Source: Sulfurimonas sp. (lineage in GTDB: Bacteria; Campylobacterota; Campylobacteria; Campylobacterales; Sulfurimonadaceae). From it: a DNA stretch of 50,782 nucleotides. The stretch's first letter is position 1. Each line of letters starts with the position of its first letter. The notes beneath the pieces are model-generated. The model was not told where the DNA came from and did no database searches. It worked only from the letters and a program-made list of their open reading frames with translations. Shown here piece after piece: positions 1-8,799 of this stretch. Both the position numbers and the translations under genes were made by a program. The stretch covers positions 1-50,782 of the forward strand of contig NZ_JAQTLY010000014.1 in the NCBI RefSeq assembly GCF_028714655.1, given 5' to 3'.

Positions 1-1278
1 AGGTCTTCCTATCAACTCTTTAGAGATCATTCCTACTATACCTTTTGGATATAGTATCTCATTTGCACCGGCAAATTTTAGTTTATTTCTATTCGCATCA
101 TCCATAAGCAGCGCTATGATATTTACATCTTTACTTATTGATCTAACCGTTAATGTTGTATATACATTTTCTATATCACTCTCTCTTAAGCACAGTATTG
201 ACTTAACTTGCACATTTATATCAATACCTATTCTTTTATAGCTCTCGATGTCTCCCGGATCGTAATTTACGGCAATAAGTCCATCTTTTTTTGCACTCTC
301 TATTCTATGTATGTCTTCATCTAAAACAATAATGCTTATCTTTGAATCTTTTAATTTCTTAACTACCTCTTGAGCCACACTCTCATATCCGCATATAAGA
401 TAAAAGTGCTTAAGCTTTCTAATATTGTCGATAGTTTTTATCTCTCTTATCTCATCTAGCTTTTCCGTAAAAGCAGAGACGACGATTGAGGTTGTAAAAG
501 CCAAAAGCGAAACACCTGCGATAATAACAAAAATAGCAACAGTTCTACCCTCGGTCGTCACAGGTACTATATCACCATATCCCACAGTTGCGATTGTAAC
601 TACAGACCAATAGACAGCATCAAAAAGTGTATTTATCGGTGATTTCGGATTATGCGCCTCCATTACATAAATGAGTACCGATGAGACAAAAATAACTACC
701 GATGAAAACATCAATAAAATAAAAAATTCAAATTTTTTTGTAGAAAGCACCGAAGTGAAGGTTTGAAAGCTCTTTGTGTATCTAAATAACTTGAAAACTC
801 TAAAAAGAACAAATAGGCGAAGCAGTCTCAGCTCATGAAAGAAAGGTAAAATAGCAAGCAGATCTATTATCGCTTTAAAGGAAAAAACAAAACTAAGTTT
901 TGCTTTTATTGCACTCATCAACGCTCTATAAAGATAAAACTCCCTATCGAGCGCCGTAGCATGTTCGCTTTTATTTATAATAACTTCGCTTATACTGCTG
1001 CTTATCCAAAACCGAAGCAAATACTCGATAAAAAAAATAAAAGAGATGATATATACATTCAAAATTTTCAGATATATATTCATTTCTGATTTAACTTCAG
1101 CTATCAAGATTGCAACGCTTAAAAAAATAAGCGTTATCATAAAAATATCAAAATATCTTTTGTATTGATATTTATCGTTTTCTAAAATATCATAAACAAA
1201 TCGCTTTTTATGCTGATAAACTTCCGATGTATTTAAAAAATATGCAAAATCAACAACCCCGCGAGTAAAAAAATTCAT
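1..1278 (-). CDS. Voltage-gated-type potassium channel with RCK/TrkA-N domain (3' end missing)
   Basis: The frame reads from an ATG at 1278 off the left edge, giving 426 codons with no stop. The first ~200 residues hold several hydrophobic segments of an ion-channel transmembrane domain. A P-loop with the K+ selectivity filter TVGYGD lies near residue 231 (bases ~570-590), followed by a last helix. After it comes a cytoplasmic part beginning LICGYES, an RCK/TrkA-N Rossmann fold whose glycine motif is degenerate. The family forms tetrameric inner-membrane K+ channels gated by ligand binding to the RCK domain. The start codon directly abuts the gatB stop (1279-1281), so it is probably cotranscribed behind gatB. 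The class is well supported; the ligand cannot be told. Confidence 0.9.
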   Translation of the reverse strand, partial: MNFFTRGVVDFAYFLNTSEVYQHKKRFVYDILENDKYQYKRYFDIFMITLIFLSVAILIAEVKSEMNIYLKILNVYIISFIFFIEYLLRFWISSSISEVIINKSEHATALDREFYLYRALMSAIKAKLSFVFSFKAIIDLLAILPFFHELRLLRLFVLFRVFKLFRYTKSFQTFTSVLSTKKFEFFILLMFSSVVIFVSSVLIYVMEAHNPKSPINTLFDAVYWSVVTIATVGYGDIVPVTTEGRTVAIFVIIAGVSLLAFTTSIVVSAFTEKLDEIREIKTIDNIRKLKHFYLICGYESVAQEVVKKLKDSKISIIVLDEDIHRIESAKKDGLIAVNYDPGDIESYKRIGIDINVQVKSILCLRESDIENVYTTLTVRSISKDVNIIALLMDDANRNKLKFAGANEILYPKGIVGMISKELIGRP

Positions 1279-2703
1279 TTACCCCAGCTTTTCTTTTAAA
1301 ATATCATTTACTGCAACAGGATTTGCACTTCCTTTGGATTCTTTCATAACTTGACCTACAAAGAAACCGAAAAGCTTATCTTTCCCGCTTTTATACTCTG
1401 CAACTTTATCTTGATTTGCAGCTATTATAGCATCGCAAATAGTCTCTAGCGCGCCGCTGTCGCTTACTTGTTTAAGTCCTAGCGTATCGATTGCGCTATC
1501 GACATTTCCACCCTTATCCATTAGATAATCAAGAACCTCTTTAGCCGCTTTACCGCTTATCGTGTCGTCTTCAATTCTTTTTACTAAAAATCCCATTGTT
1601 TTTGCACTTACCGGAGAGTTTGTAATATTTACATCCCCTTTAAATCTGCCTTGAAGTTCAACAGTTAGCCATGTGAGAGCATTTTTTGCATTGATGCCCT
1701 CTTCCATCATAGCTTCAAAAAAGTGTGCCATCTCAACCGATGAAGTAACAACCATAGCGTTATATTCGCTCATGCCGTAATCTTTTATAAAGCGATCCAT
1801 TTTTTCATCGGGAAGTTCAGGTATCTTGCTAAACTCTGCCATCATCTCATCCGTAACAACCGCTTTTAGCAAATCAGGCTCAGGGAAATAACGATAATCT
1901 GCAGCTTCTTCTTTCCCGCGCATAGAGCGAGTTTCTTGCTTGATTTGGTCAAAAAGTCTTGTCTCTTGAACTATCTCTTTATCGTAAACGCCGTCTTCCC
2001 AAGCCTCAATCTGTCTCTCAACCTCAAGCTCTATGGCTTTTTGGATAAATCTAAAACTGTTGATATTTTTTATCTCGACGCGAGTGTAGAGTTTTTCGTC
2101 ACCCTTTGGACGAATAGAGACATTGACATCGACGCGGAAAGATCCTTCTTGCATATTGGCATCGCCGATATCTATATAACGAATAATTGAGTGAAGTTTT
2201 TTAAGATAAAGGACAGCCTCTTGTGCGCTTCTCATATCAGGTTCGCTTACAATCTCCAAAAGCGGCGTTCCCGCACGATTTAAATCAACTTTGGAAATAG
2301 GACCGTCATGTATATTTTTACCTGCATCCGCTTCTATATGCGCGCGATTGATACGGATAGTTTTATGAGTGCCGTCCTCAAAATCTATGCGTAGTTTTCC
2401 GTGCTCTACTACCGGCGTGTAAAGCTGAGTAATCTGATAAGCAGAAGGGCTATCCGGATAAAAGTAGCTTTTTCTATCAAAATATGATGTTTGATTTATA
2501 GTTGCCTCAATCGCCGTTCCAAGCATTACGGACTTATGAAGCACCTCTTTGTTTAAAACCGGTAAAGCTCCCGGCAATGCTAAACAAGTAGGGCATGTAT
2601 TTGTATTTTGTTTATGATTAAAACTCGTAGGACACGAGCAAAAAAGTTTAGTTTTTGTGTTTAGCTGAACATGAACTTCCAGACCGATAACTACTTCAAA
2701 CAT
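1279..2703 (-). CDS. gatB: Aspartyl/glutamyl-tRNA(Asn/Gln) amidotransferase subunit B
   Basis: GatB is the kinase-like subunit of GatCAB, which amidates Glu-tRNA(Gln) and Asp-tRNA(Asn) in organisms lacking the matching synthetases, as Campylobacterota generally do. At 474 residues it has the usual length. The N-terminus carries the signature [12 protein letters not shown], and the catalytic cradle motifs HIEADAGK and [17 protein letters not shown] are visible around residues 120-155. The C-terminal third is the YqeY-like tRNA-binding tail. gatA and gatC are not in the window. The K+ channel gene follows without a gap. Confidence 0.98.
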   Translation of the reverse strand: MFEVVIGLEVHVQLNTKTKLFCSCPTSFNHKQNTNTCPTCLALPGALPVLNKEVLHKSVMLGTAIEATINQTSYFDRKSYFYPDSPSAYQITQLYTPVVEHGKLRIDFEDGTHKTIRINRAHIEADAGKNIHDGPISKVDLNRAGTPLLEIVSEPDMRSAQEAVLYLKKLHSIIRYIDIGDANMQEGSFRVDVNVSIRPKGDEKLYTRVEIKNINSFRFIQKAIELEVERQIEAWEDGVYDKEIVQETRLFDQIKQETRSMRGKEEAADYRYFPEPDLLKAVVTDEMMAEFSKIPELPDEKMDRFIKDYGMSEYNAMVVTSSVEMAHFFEAMMEEGINAKNALTWLTVELQGRFKGDVNITNSPVSAKTMGFLVKRIEDDTISGKAAKEVLDYLMDKGGNVDSAIDTLGLKQVSDSGALETICDAIIAANQDKVAEYKSGKDKLFGFFVGQVMKESKGSANPVAVNDILKEKLG

Positions 2704-2821
2704 AATGTTCCTTGATAAAAAATATAAAATTACGATTGATTTTACCCAATTATGCTTTTAACTTTCATAAATATAATTAAAGATAATACAAAAGTCATGT
2801 TTTGATGTATAATAATTGACC

Positions 2822-4000
2822 ATGAAAATTAAAAATTTATTACATAAAATCAGCATTTTTTTATTGTCTGCATTACCTGCTCATTCAGGCGAGTTTGATA
2901 TAAAAACTTTCGGAACGATAGGCAGCGTATATAATGACAATAGCAATTATATATATAGAAAAGACATCTTTCAAAAAGACGGCTCGTCAGGTGATTTGAG
3001 TTTTAAAACAGACACTCTAATCGGCTTGCAAACTTCACTAAATATCAATGAAAATTTTTCTCTACTGCTCCAAGGCATAGTAAATAACGATTATAACGAC
3101 GAAGTAAAAGCAAAAATTGACTGGGGATATCTAAAGTACGATTCAGGCGAAAACATTGTCGTTAAAGTCGGAAGAATTAGAACGCCTTATTATAGAAATT
3201 CAGACAATCTAAATGTAGGTTACTCAAATCTTATGATAAGAGAGAGTGTCGAAGTTTACGGACAAGTTCCTTTTTCATCATACAACGGTATTGAAGCTAT
3301 TTACTCAAATATTATAAACAAATATTTTTATACACTTCAGGCAAACTACGGAAAAGAGGAACTAACCGTTCCTATACATTCACTAAATCAAAAAGCGACC
3401 GTAAAAGTTGACGATTTATATGCTCTAAACCTGACATTCGGTACTACTGCTCTGCAAGCTAGAGTTACATATCTAAATGCCGATATAACAGCTTCAAGCC
3501 TCTCGTTAGACCAGCTCTTTGGCGGATTAAGAGCATACGGATTAAACGAATTGGCAGATAAATATGAATTTAAAGATAAAAAATCTGAGTATATGGGAGT
3601 CGGACTATTTTTAGATTACAATAACATTATATTTTCTACAGAGTACGGGCATAGAAAAATCCCTAGTTTTTTTGCAGATGTACATGGTTATTATGCTACC
3701 TTGGGATATAGTTTCGATAAGTTAATCCCTTTTATAACATACGCAAAAAGTAAAATGGATGTGGTTACTTACGAAGCAAACACCGGTATATCTGCCTTAG
3801 ACGCTCTGCTTCATGCTCAAAATTTGGCACAGTCATCAGAAACAGTCGGTATGAAATACTATATCAATGAACATTTTGACATAAAACTTCAATATGAACA
3901 TGTTACTCCAAAAGGTGATTACGGTAGCTATCACTTAAGCTCTCTGCAAAAGCCCCAAGAGTTAAATGTTTTCTCATTTGCGTTGGATTTTATATTTTGA
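2822..4000 (+). CDS. Outer-membrane porin-like beta-barrel protein
   Basis: The 392-residue product has a signal peptide (MKIKNLLHKISIFLLS, then ALPAHSG) and then alternating amphipathic strands rich in Tyr, Asn and Gly, ending in a terminal Phe (ALDFIF), the usual C-terminal residue of outer-membrane beta-barrels. The mature N-terminus (FGTIGSVYNDNSNY) and the VKVGRIRTPYYRNSD segment resemble porins that start with a strand-loop region. A TTG six bases upstream (2816) could also start the frame, but the ATG at 2822 puts the signal peptide at the right place. It is followed after 13 bases by a small periplasmic protein and a diguanylate cyclase, so the three probably form one sensing unit. 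The substrate is unknown. Confidence 0.75.
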   Translation: MKIKNLLHKISIFLLSALPAHSGEFDIKTFGTIGSVYNDNSNYIYRKDIFQKDGSSGDLSFKTDTLIGLQTSLNINENFSLLLQGIVNNDYNDEVKAKIDWGYLKYDSGENIVVKVGRIRTPYYRNSDNLNVGYSNLMIRESVEVYGQVPFSSYNGIEAIYSNIINKYFYTLQANYGKEELTVPIHSLNQKATVKVDDLYALNLTFGTTALQARVTYLNADITASSLSLDQLFGGLRAYGLNELADKYEFKDKKSEYMGVGLFLDYNNIIFSTEYGHRKIPSFFADVHGYYATLGYSFDKLIPFITYAKSKMDVVTYEANTGISALDALLHAQNLAQSSETVGMKYYINEHFDIKLQYEHVTPKGDYGSYHLSSLQKPQELNVFSFALDFIF

Positions 4001-4013
4001 GAGGGCTTGGCAT

Positions 4014-4409
4014 ATGAAAATTATTTTGTCACTTCTGCTTGGTATATACCTTTTAAATGCGCAAATAGTAGTAGTGACAAATAAAAATTCTCAGCTAAAC
4101 AGCATTCCAAAAGAGATAGTCCAATATCTTTACTTGGCAAAAATAGACAAAATAGATAAACTGAAAATAGAGCCTGTTTTATCGGATGATAAAAACTTGC
4201 ATAATGAATTTTGCAATCATATTTTGTCCAAAAGCGAATCCCAATACAACAGCTACTGGGCTAGACTTGTCTTTACGGGCAGAAAATCGATATCAAAAAG
4301 ATTGGATTGGCAAGAGCTTGTAAAAAAACTTCAAAATCCGAACACTATCGCTTATATAGATAGAAAAGATTTGAGAGATGAGTGGAAAATTATCTATGAA
4401 GAAAATTAA
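4014..4409 (+). CDS. Small periplasmic PstS-like substrate-binding protein
   Basis: The 131-residue product starts with a signal peptide (MKIILSLLLGIYLLNAQ). The rest resembles the shortened phosphate-binding (PstS-like) periplasmic proteins: a first strand VVVTNKNS, a segment around IPKEIVQYLYLAK, and the W..LVFTGR segment, ending NPNTIAYID. It is less than half the length of a true PstS and no phosphate ABC transporter lies nearby, so import is unlikely. It sits between a porin and a membrane-bound diguanylate cyclase and overlaps the latter by up to 32 bases, which suggests it acts as a periplasmic sensor or co-receptor for that enzyme. The ligand is inferred only by resemblance. ATG 4014 is preferred because a longer reading would begin inside the porin gene and bury the signal peptide. 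Confidence 0.65.
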   Translation: MKIILSLLLGIYLLNAQIVVVTNKNSQLNSIPKEIVQYLYLAKIDKIDKLKIEPVLSDDKNLHNEFCNHILSKSESQYNSYWARLVFTGRKSISKRLDWQELVKKLQNPNTIAYIDRKDLRDEWKIIYEEN

Positions 4410-5724
4410 AAAAATTATTAAACACTTGCTTTTTCGCTACTACTCTCTCTCCATTCTTAAAAAATTTTTATTGGCACCTCTGCTTGGTCTTATTTTAGTT
4501 CTGCCTTTTTATATCTTTATATTTTTAAATATGCTAGAGATGAAACAATCCGTAAACAGTGTTAACGATGAGTTAATGCCGCTGCAAGAAATTTCATTTA
4601 ATAATATTTTGCTATTAGAAAAAATTGTTAATGAAATGAATAGTGCGGTCTCTGCGAAAGAGGTAGAGTGGATAGATGATTCTAATAAACATGCCGATAA
4701 AATAAGGGAAAATCTAAACAGATACAAAGAGAGCAGCTATAAAAGAGAGATAAAAGAGAGCATAACCGCCTTTAATAACTATTATCGAACGGTAAAAGAG
4801 GTATCTGCTAAAATAGTGCTAAATGACCAATGTTATACGAATATTGAAAACGATACGAAAGTTTTAGTTCAAAACTATAATGAAATAGACGGCTTATTTA
4901 AAAGTTTAAAATTACAAATAAAAAATGATATCGAAAAAAATTTCAACTCTCTCTATTGCAATACAAACTTTATTTTATTTAACGGTAACTTCATATTTTC
5001 TATATGGTTTTTTATATCTACTCTAATTATATTTTTAGTTTATAGAGATATAAGATATAAAATAAATAAAATAGTAGAGGACTCAAAAGAGATAGCAAGG
5101 GGAGATGTAGACTTTGAAAAGAGGCTCTGCATAGTCTCTTATGACGAACTTGGTCAAATAGTCAAATCAATAAATATGTTTATCAATAAACTTCATAAAA
5201 ACCATGAAGAGTTATCCGATGCAAAAAAGGAGCTAGATACTCTTTACATTACGGATAGACTCACAAATGTTTACAATAGAGTAAAAATTGATGAAATAAT
5301 TGACACGGAACTTAAAAAGAAAAAGAGATACGACCATATATGTTCGGTTATTTTAATCGATGTAGATTATTTTAAGCTAGTAAACGACACATACGGTCAT
5401 CTCGTCGGTGATTCGATTTTAAAAGAGTTTGCTACTCTTCTTAAAGAGAGCGTTAGAGATACCGACTATGTGGGCAGATGGGGCGGTGAAGAGTTTATAA
5501 TCGTCTGCCCGCAAACGGATAAAAACGGGGCTCTCTCTTTGGCTGAACATTTAAGAGGCAAAATTGAGGAGTCTAATTTTACTGCAGTAGGTAAAAAAAC
5601 GGCAAGTTTCGGTATAGCAACCTGCACCAAAGAAGATGATATTCAATCACTCATAGACAACGCCGATAAAGCTCTCTACAGGGCAAAAGGCGGCGGTCGT
5701 AATCAGGTTGTTTGTTATAATTGA
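4378..5724 (+). CDS. Membrane diguanylate cyclase (periplasmic sensor-HAMP-GGDEF)
   Basis: The 448-residue protein makes c-di-GMP from two GTP at the inner membrane. TM1 is at ~residues 22-45, a periplasmic sensor region of ~150 residues follows, then TM2 (~200-222), a HAMP linker (DELGQIVKSIN) and a C-terminal GGDEF domain. The active-site motif GGEEF is intact, and an RDTD inhibitory I-site lies exactly five residues before it, so product inhibition is expected. An alternative start at ATG 4396 would trim six residues and cut the overlap with the upstream gene. It ends just before a palindromic element that may serve as terminator. Its input is probably the neighbouring PstS-like protein, by inference from context. 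Confidence 0.93.
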   Translation: MSGKLSMKKIKKIIKHLLFRYYSLSILKKFLLAPLLGLILVLPFYIFIFLNMLEMKQSVNSVNDELMPLQEISFNNILLLEKIVNEMNSAVSAKEVEWIDDSNKHADKIRENLNRYKESSYKREIKESITAFNNYYRTVKEVSAKIVLNDQCYTNIENDTKVLVQNYNEIDGLFKSLKLQIKNDIEKNFNSLYCNTNFILFNGNFIFSIWFFISTLIIFLVYRDIRYKINKIVEDSKEIARGDVDFEKRLCIVSYDELGQIVKSINMFINKLHKNHEELSDAKKELDTLYITDRLTNVYNRVKIDEIIDTELKKKKRYDHICSVILIDVDYFKLVNDTYGHLVGDSILKEFATLLKESVRDTDYVGRWGGEEFIIVCPQTDKNGALSLAEHLRGKIEESNFTAVGKKTASFGIATCTKEDDIQSLIDNADKALYRAKGGGRNQVVCYN

Positions 5725-5740
5725 ACTTTCTGAATAAAGA

Positions 5741-5888
5741 GATTGCTTCGTCGTAAACTCCTCGCAATGACGGTCCATTGATGTTGCCTGCCGCACTTGT
5801 CATTGATGTTGCCGTGCTTGTCATTGAGGTTGCCGCACTTGTCATTGAGATTGGTCACGCTTGTCATTGCGAGCGAAGCGCGGCAATC
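5741..5888. repeat. Palindrome-bounded element with internal 21-bp tandem units
   Basis: The outer parts are inverted: GATTGC at 5741 pairs with GCAATC at 5883, and TCGCAATGAC at 5762-5771 pairs with GTCATTGCGA at 5863-5872. Between them the core TTGTCATTGA(G/T)GTTGCC recurs, with CATTG at 5776, 5801, 5822, 5843 and 5865, i.e. spacings of 25, 21, 21 and 22 bases. The element fills the gap between two convergent genes and may act as a bidirectional terminator. Short palindromes of this TCATTGCGAG type are dispersed in several bacterial genomes. Confidence 0.75.
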
Positions 5889-5906
5889 TAATTATTGCAG
5901 AAAAAA

Positions 5907-6179
5907 CTATTTTGTATGTTTGGAGTAGATTTTTTCTAACAGCTCTGTCTGTTTTTTTGATTCATATAACTTTTCTCTGTTTACTCTAAAAGCATCAAGC
6001 GCTAAAATCAAGAAAAATGAGATAACTATAAATACTATCGTGATAAAAAGAGCGAGGGAAAAGCCTAAAAAAAAGAATAGTTGGAAAGTTATAAGAGCAC
6101 CGAAGACGACAATCGCCCAAGATGCTCCAAGCAAAAAGCTTATAATCCTCTCGAATCTGTCTTTTTGCATTAATATCAC
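5907..6179 (-). CDS. Small integral membrane protein downstream of atpB
   Basis: A ~90-residue protein with two hydrophobic segments (around residues 14-34 and 37-60) separated by a short turn, and a charged cytoplasmic C-terminal tail. The frame opens at GTG 6179; ATG 6170 (MQKDRFERI) is an equally good start. It lies three bases behind the atpB stop and is surely cotranscribed. Campylobacter jejuni has a comparable small membrane gene (Cj1203c) behind its isolated atpB. A role with the F0 sector, for example in assembly, is only an inference from this conserved placement. Confidence 0.8.
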   Translation of the reverse strand: MILMQKDRFERIISFLLGASWAIVVFGALITFQLFFFLGFSLALFITIVFIVISFFLILALDAFRVNREKLYESKKQTELLEKIYSKHTK

Positions 6180-6182
6180 TAT

Positions 6183-6860
6183 TTAGTGATGCTCTTCAAC
6201 AGTTATTGCACTACCAAGGTAAACATAAGTAAGCATCATAAAGATAAACGCTTGCAAAAATGCCATAAATGTTAATAATGCGTACGGTATCATCGGAAGC
6301 AACCAAGGAGCAAGCATCAAGATAACCATCAAGAACATATCGTCACCCTTAACATTTCCAAAAAGACGGAAGCTAAGTGAAACTAAACGAGAGAAGTGAG
6401 AGACAATCTCGATTGGAAACATTAACCAGTATAACCACCAAACAGGTCCCAAAAAGTGCTTGAAGTACTTAACGACACCTTGACGGCGGATACCCTCATA
6501 GTTATAGTAGATAAATACCGAAAGAGCCAGCGTAAATGCAAACTCTAAAAATGCAGTAGGAGCTTCAAACCCAGGGATAACACCGATTAAGTTGGCGATA
6601 CCGACAAAAAGACCGATAGTAGCAACAAGAGGAAGATAACGACGAGCAGCTTCTTGCCCCATAACATCCGTTCCCATTTTAAGAACGCCTGAAATATACG
6701 CTTCCATTACATTTTGAGCTCCGGTTGGAACTATTTTCAAGTTTGACATAGCCATCTTTACAAGCATCAAAGCGATACCTGCAGCAAGCAGCATGTGTGT
6801 CATATAGATAAAAGTCTTTTCGTGAGAAATTAGACCGAAAAATGTGAACAATTCACCCAT
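6183..6860 (-). CDS. atpB: ATP synthase F0 subunit a
   Basis: The 225-residue membrane protein forms the proton half-channels beside the c-ring. Five to six hydrophobic helices are visible, and the essential arginine helix reads SLSFRLFGN with the invariant Arg. The C-terminal helix region LQAFIFMMLTYVYL is typical of subunit a. As in other Campylobacterota, atpB stands apart from the rest of the ATP synthase genes, none of which occur here. It leads a two-gene unit with the small membrane protein downstream. Confidence 0.98.
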   Translation of the reverse strand: MGELFTFFGLISHEKTFIYMTHMLLAAGIALMLVKMAMSNLKIVPTGAQNVMEAYISGVLKMGTDVMGQEAARRYLPLVATIGLFVGIANLIGVIPGFEAPTAFLEFAFTLALSVFIYYNYEGIRRQGVVKYFKHFLGPVWWLYWLMFPIEIVSHFSRLVSLSFRLFGNVKGDDMFLMVILMLAPWLLPMIPYALLTFMAFLQAFIFMMLTYVYLGSAITVEEHH

Positions 6861-6937
6861 AGGTGTACTCCCTGTCTCAAATAAATTGTGTGATTATAGT
6901 AAAAATTTAATTAAACTTTTATAATACAAAAAGTTTT

Positions 6938-7993
6938 TTATCTATTTTTTCTGCTTTTTTCCTGTTTTACATCTTTTGCGCTGTAGTTTTTTCCTGCAAT
7001 ACTTTCTAAAAACACGGTTGCATAAGAGCCTTTTGGAAGCGTAAAAGAGAGATTTAACATTGTCTCTTTTTTAACAAACTTACAATCAATGTCGCTAGGA
7101 TATATAAGAGCCTCTCTTCTATACCCCTTTTCCGGTAAAAACTCATCATCATACTTCTCTTCTATCTCTCTTGCATCATATTTTGCACGAAAGGTATCTC
7201 TGCCGCAAAGAAGCCCCGTCGGTACTAATTTTTTAGATGCAAACTCTTTAGTCGGAATCAACTTTAGAGTCGATAATTTACCGTCTTTTCCTACATAAAC
7301 ATCGCCGCTTAAAAGTAAAAACTCAGAGTTGTTTTTTTCTCTGCTCAAAATAATTCTCTCTCTTAGCCACTCATTAAAGTAGTAACTCTGATAAACAGAA
7401 ATCAAAAAGCTCTTTAATTTTGCATCTTCGATAAAAAGTTCGCCCTTTATCATCTCTTTTGCTTGATCTATACTAGAAGCATCTTGTCCGAATCTCTGGT
7501 ATCCAAAGTAGTTTGGAAGTCCCGTTTTTGCAATTTTTCTAGCAACTTTTTCTATTTTGCCTGCATCCATCATATCGACATCATAAAGATTTATGCTAAA
7601 CCTGTTTCCGGCTAAATCGCCCATTCTTATAGAGTGCGAATGTCTGATTTTCTCTAAAATTTTTATCTGCTTATGTTGAAAATTCTTAAGTGCGTGCTCA
7701 TGTTTTGACTCTACGGAGATATACTGCGTCGTGGTTGCATGTTTATCTTTAAGTCCTGCGTAGCCTATCTTTTGAGCAGGAACATCAAGCAACTCCGCAA
7801 ATACGGCTATCATATCCCAAGTCGTAAGCTCAACTTTTTGCACCTTTAAAATCAGGTAATTTCCCCTGCCTAAAAACTCTTCTTTTGGTACTTCATCAAC
7901 TACGAAATCTCTCTCATTTTGATAAAATTTAAAATTTATATCTTGCGTGCTTTGTAGATATTCTCTATCTAACTCTTTTATATCTGTAAAAAT
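6938..7993 (-). CDS. truD: tRNA pseudouridine(13) synthase TruD, apparent ATT start
   Basis: TruD converts U13 of tRNA(Glu) to pseudouridine. The catalytic Asp motif GYAGLKDKHA and NYFGYQRFG are plain. The first ATG/GTG/TTG in frame is GTG 7843, which would give 301 residues and cut off the conserved N-terminus: the open frame upstream encodes RDFVVDEVP and GRGNYLILKV, matching the DFVV-E and GEH-L-L region of the family. Between an in-frame stop at 8057-8059 and 7843 there is no ATG, GTG or TTG. The best candidate is ATT at 7993 (351 residues), five bases after AAAGGAG; ATA 7981, overlapping the ribF stop, is the alternative. Downstream of and coupled to ribF. Confidence 0.85.
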   Translation of the reverse strand: MFTDIKELDREYLQSTQDINFKFYQNERDFVVDEVPKEEFLGRGNYLILKVQKVELTTWDMIAVFAELLDVPAQKIGYAGLKDKHATTTQYISVESKHEHALKNFQHKQIKILEKIRHSHSIRMGDLAGNRFSINLYDVDMMDAGKIEKVARKIAKTGLPNYFGYQRFGQDASSIDQAKEMIKGELFIEDAKLKSFLISVYQSYYFNEWLRERIILSREKNNSEFLLLSGDVYVGKDGKLSTLKLIPTKEFASKKLVPTGLLCGRDTFRAKYDAREIEEKYDDEFLPEKGYRREALIYPSDIDCKFVKKETMLNLSFTLPKGSYATVFLESIAGKNYSAKDVKQEKSRKNR

Positions 7994-8799
7994 TTTAGCT
8001 CCTTTGAAGCGATTAATATATCTTTTTTTATTGCTTTTTTTAGCTCTGCGATTGAGTCAAATTTTTGATTTTCTCTAATAAATGAGACAAAACTAATGCT
8101 TGCCTTCTCTTTACAAAAAACTTCGCCGTCAAGTATATGACTCTCTAACGCAAAACTCCCGTCAGTAGTCACTCTATGACCTACAAAAGAGACCGACGGA
8201 TGAAAATGCTCTTCATCGTCAATGCGTGTCAGCGTTGTATAAACACCCTCTTTTGGCATCAAAAAATCTTCCGCTTCTACATTTATAGTCGCAACCAACT
8301 CTTTTTTGCCTATTCCCTGCCCTGAGACCACATTTCCTCTAATAGTGTAATTATGCCCTAAAAAAGCGTTGGCTCCTTTAATATCTCCGATTTGAAGCTT
8401 TGCCCTAATCTTGTGAGAGTGAACAGAGTCTCCGTGAAGCGACACCTCATCTATGACGATAACCTCTCCGTCAAAGAGAGTTTTTAAGTCGTTGAATGAG
8501 TATTTTCTGTTTTTTCCAAAATGAAAATCATAGCCGACGACTATCTTTTTGAGTTTTGGGAACTTCTCTTTTAAAAAAAGTATAAACTCCTCTCCGCTTA
8601 AATGGCGAATAGAATCTAACTCAAGATAGACGATAGGATAGTGCGAAAACCTCTGTCGCTCTTTTTTTGGAGTCAAGTTTGCATACCCAGTCTCTATAAC
8701 AACGATAGTACCGCCTTTATCTAGCGCGCCAAAGAGTTTTTGATGCCCGATATGCATCCCGTCAAAACCGCCTATAGCAATAGATGTGCTGTTTTTCAT
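7978..8799 (-). CDS. ribF: Bifunctional riboflavin kinase/FAD synthetase
   Basis: RibF makes FMN and FAD from riboflavin. The 273-residue protein opens with the nucleotidyltransferase motif GGFDGMHIGHQKL (residues ~11-23); the C-terminal kinase domain includes GNVVSGQGIGKKELVATINV, with the GxG...ATIN core, and EGVYTT. It is slightly shorter than typical (~300). The start ATG overlaps the stop of the upstream HepT-like toxin gene by four bases (ATGA), and its own end overlaps the proposed truD start. In Campylobacter jejuni ribF follows tlyA directly; here 4.4 kb of accessory DNA separates them. Confidence 0.97.
   Translation of the reverse strand: MKNSTSIAIGGFDGMHIGHQKLFGALDKGGTIVVIETGYANLTPKKERQRFSHYPIVYLELDSIRHLSGEEFILFLKEKFPKLKKIVVGYDFHFGKNRKYSFNDLKTLFDGEVIVIDEVSLHGDSVHSHKIRAKLQIGDIKGANAFLGHNYTIRGNVVSGQGIGKKELVATINVEAEDFLMPKEGVYTTLTRIDDEEHFHPSVSFVGHRVTTDGSFALESHILDGEVFCKEKASISFVSFIRENQKFDSIAELKKAIKKDILIASKELKFLQI

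Noticed and set aside
385..391. Active GGDEF in the protein at 20749-22917 (residues 388-392)
   Set aside because: The motif is SSDEF, so cyclase activity is not expected; coordinates here are residue numbers, the bases lie near 21740-21755.
5651..5845. Minus-strand open frame with seven-residue protein repeats
   Set aside because: It merely translates the 21-bp tandem units of the palindromic element and runs into the opposite strand of the GGDEF gene; no ribosome site.
5776..5870. CRISPR-like array
   Set aside because: The 21-bp periodicity is continuous without distinct spacers, and no cas genes are near.
7843..8059. Frameshift as explanation for the missing truD start
   Set aside because: The conserved N-terminal coding runs in the same frame as the rest, and ATGs in other frames meet stops at once.
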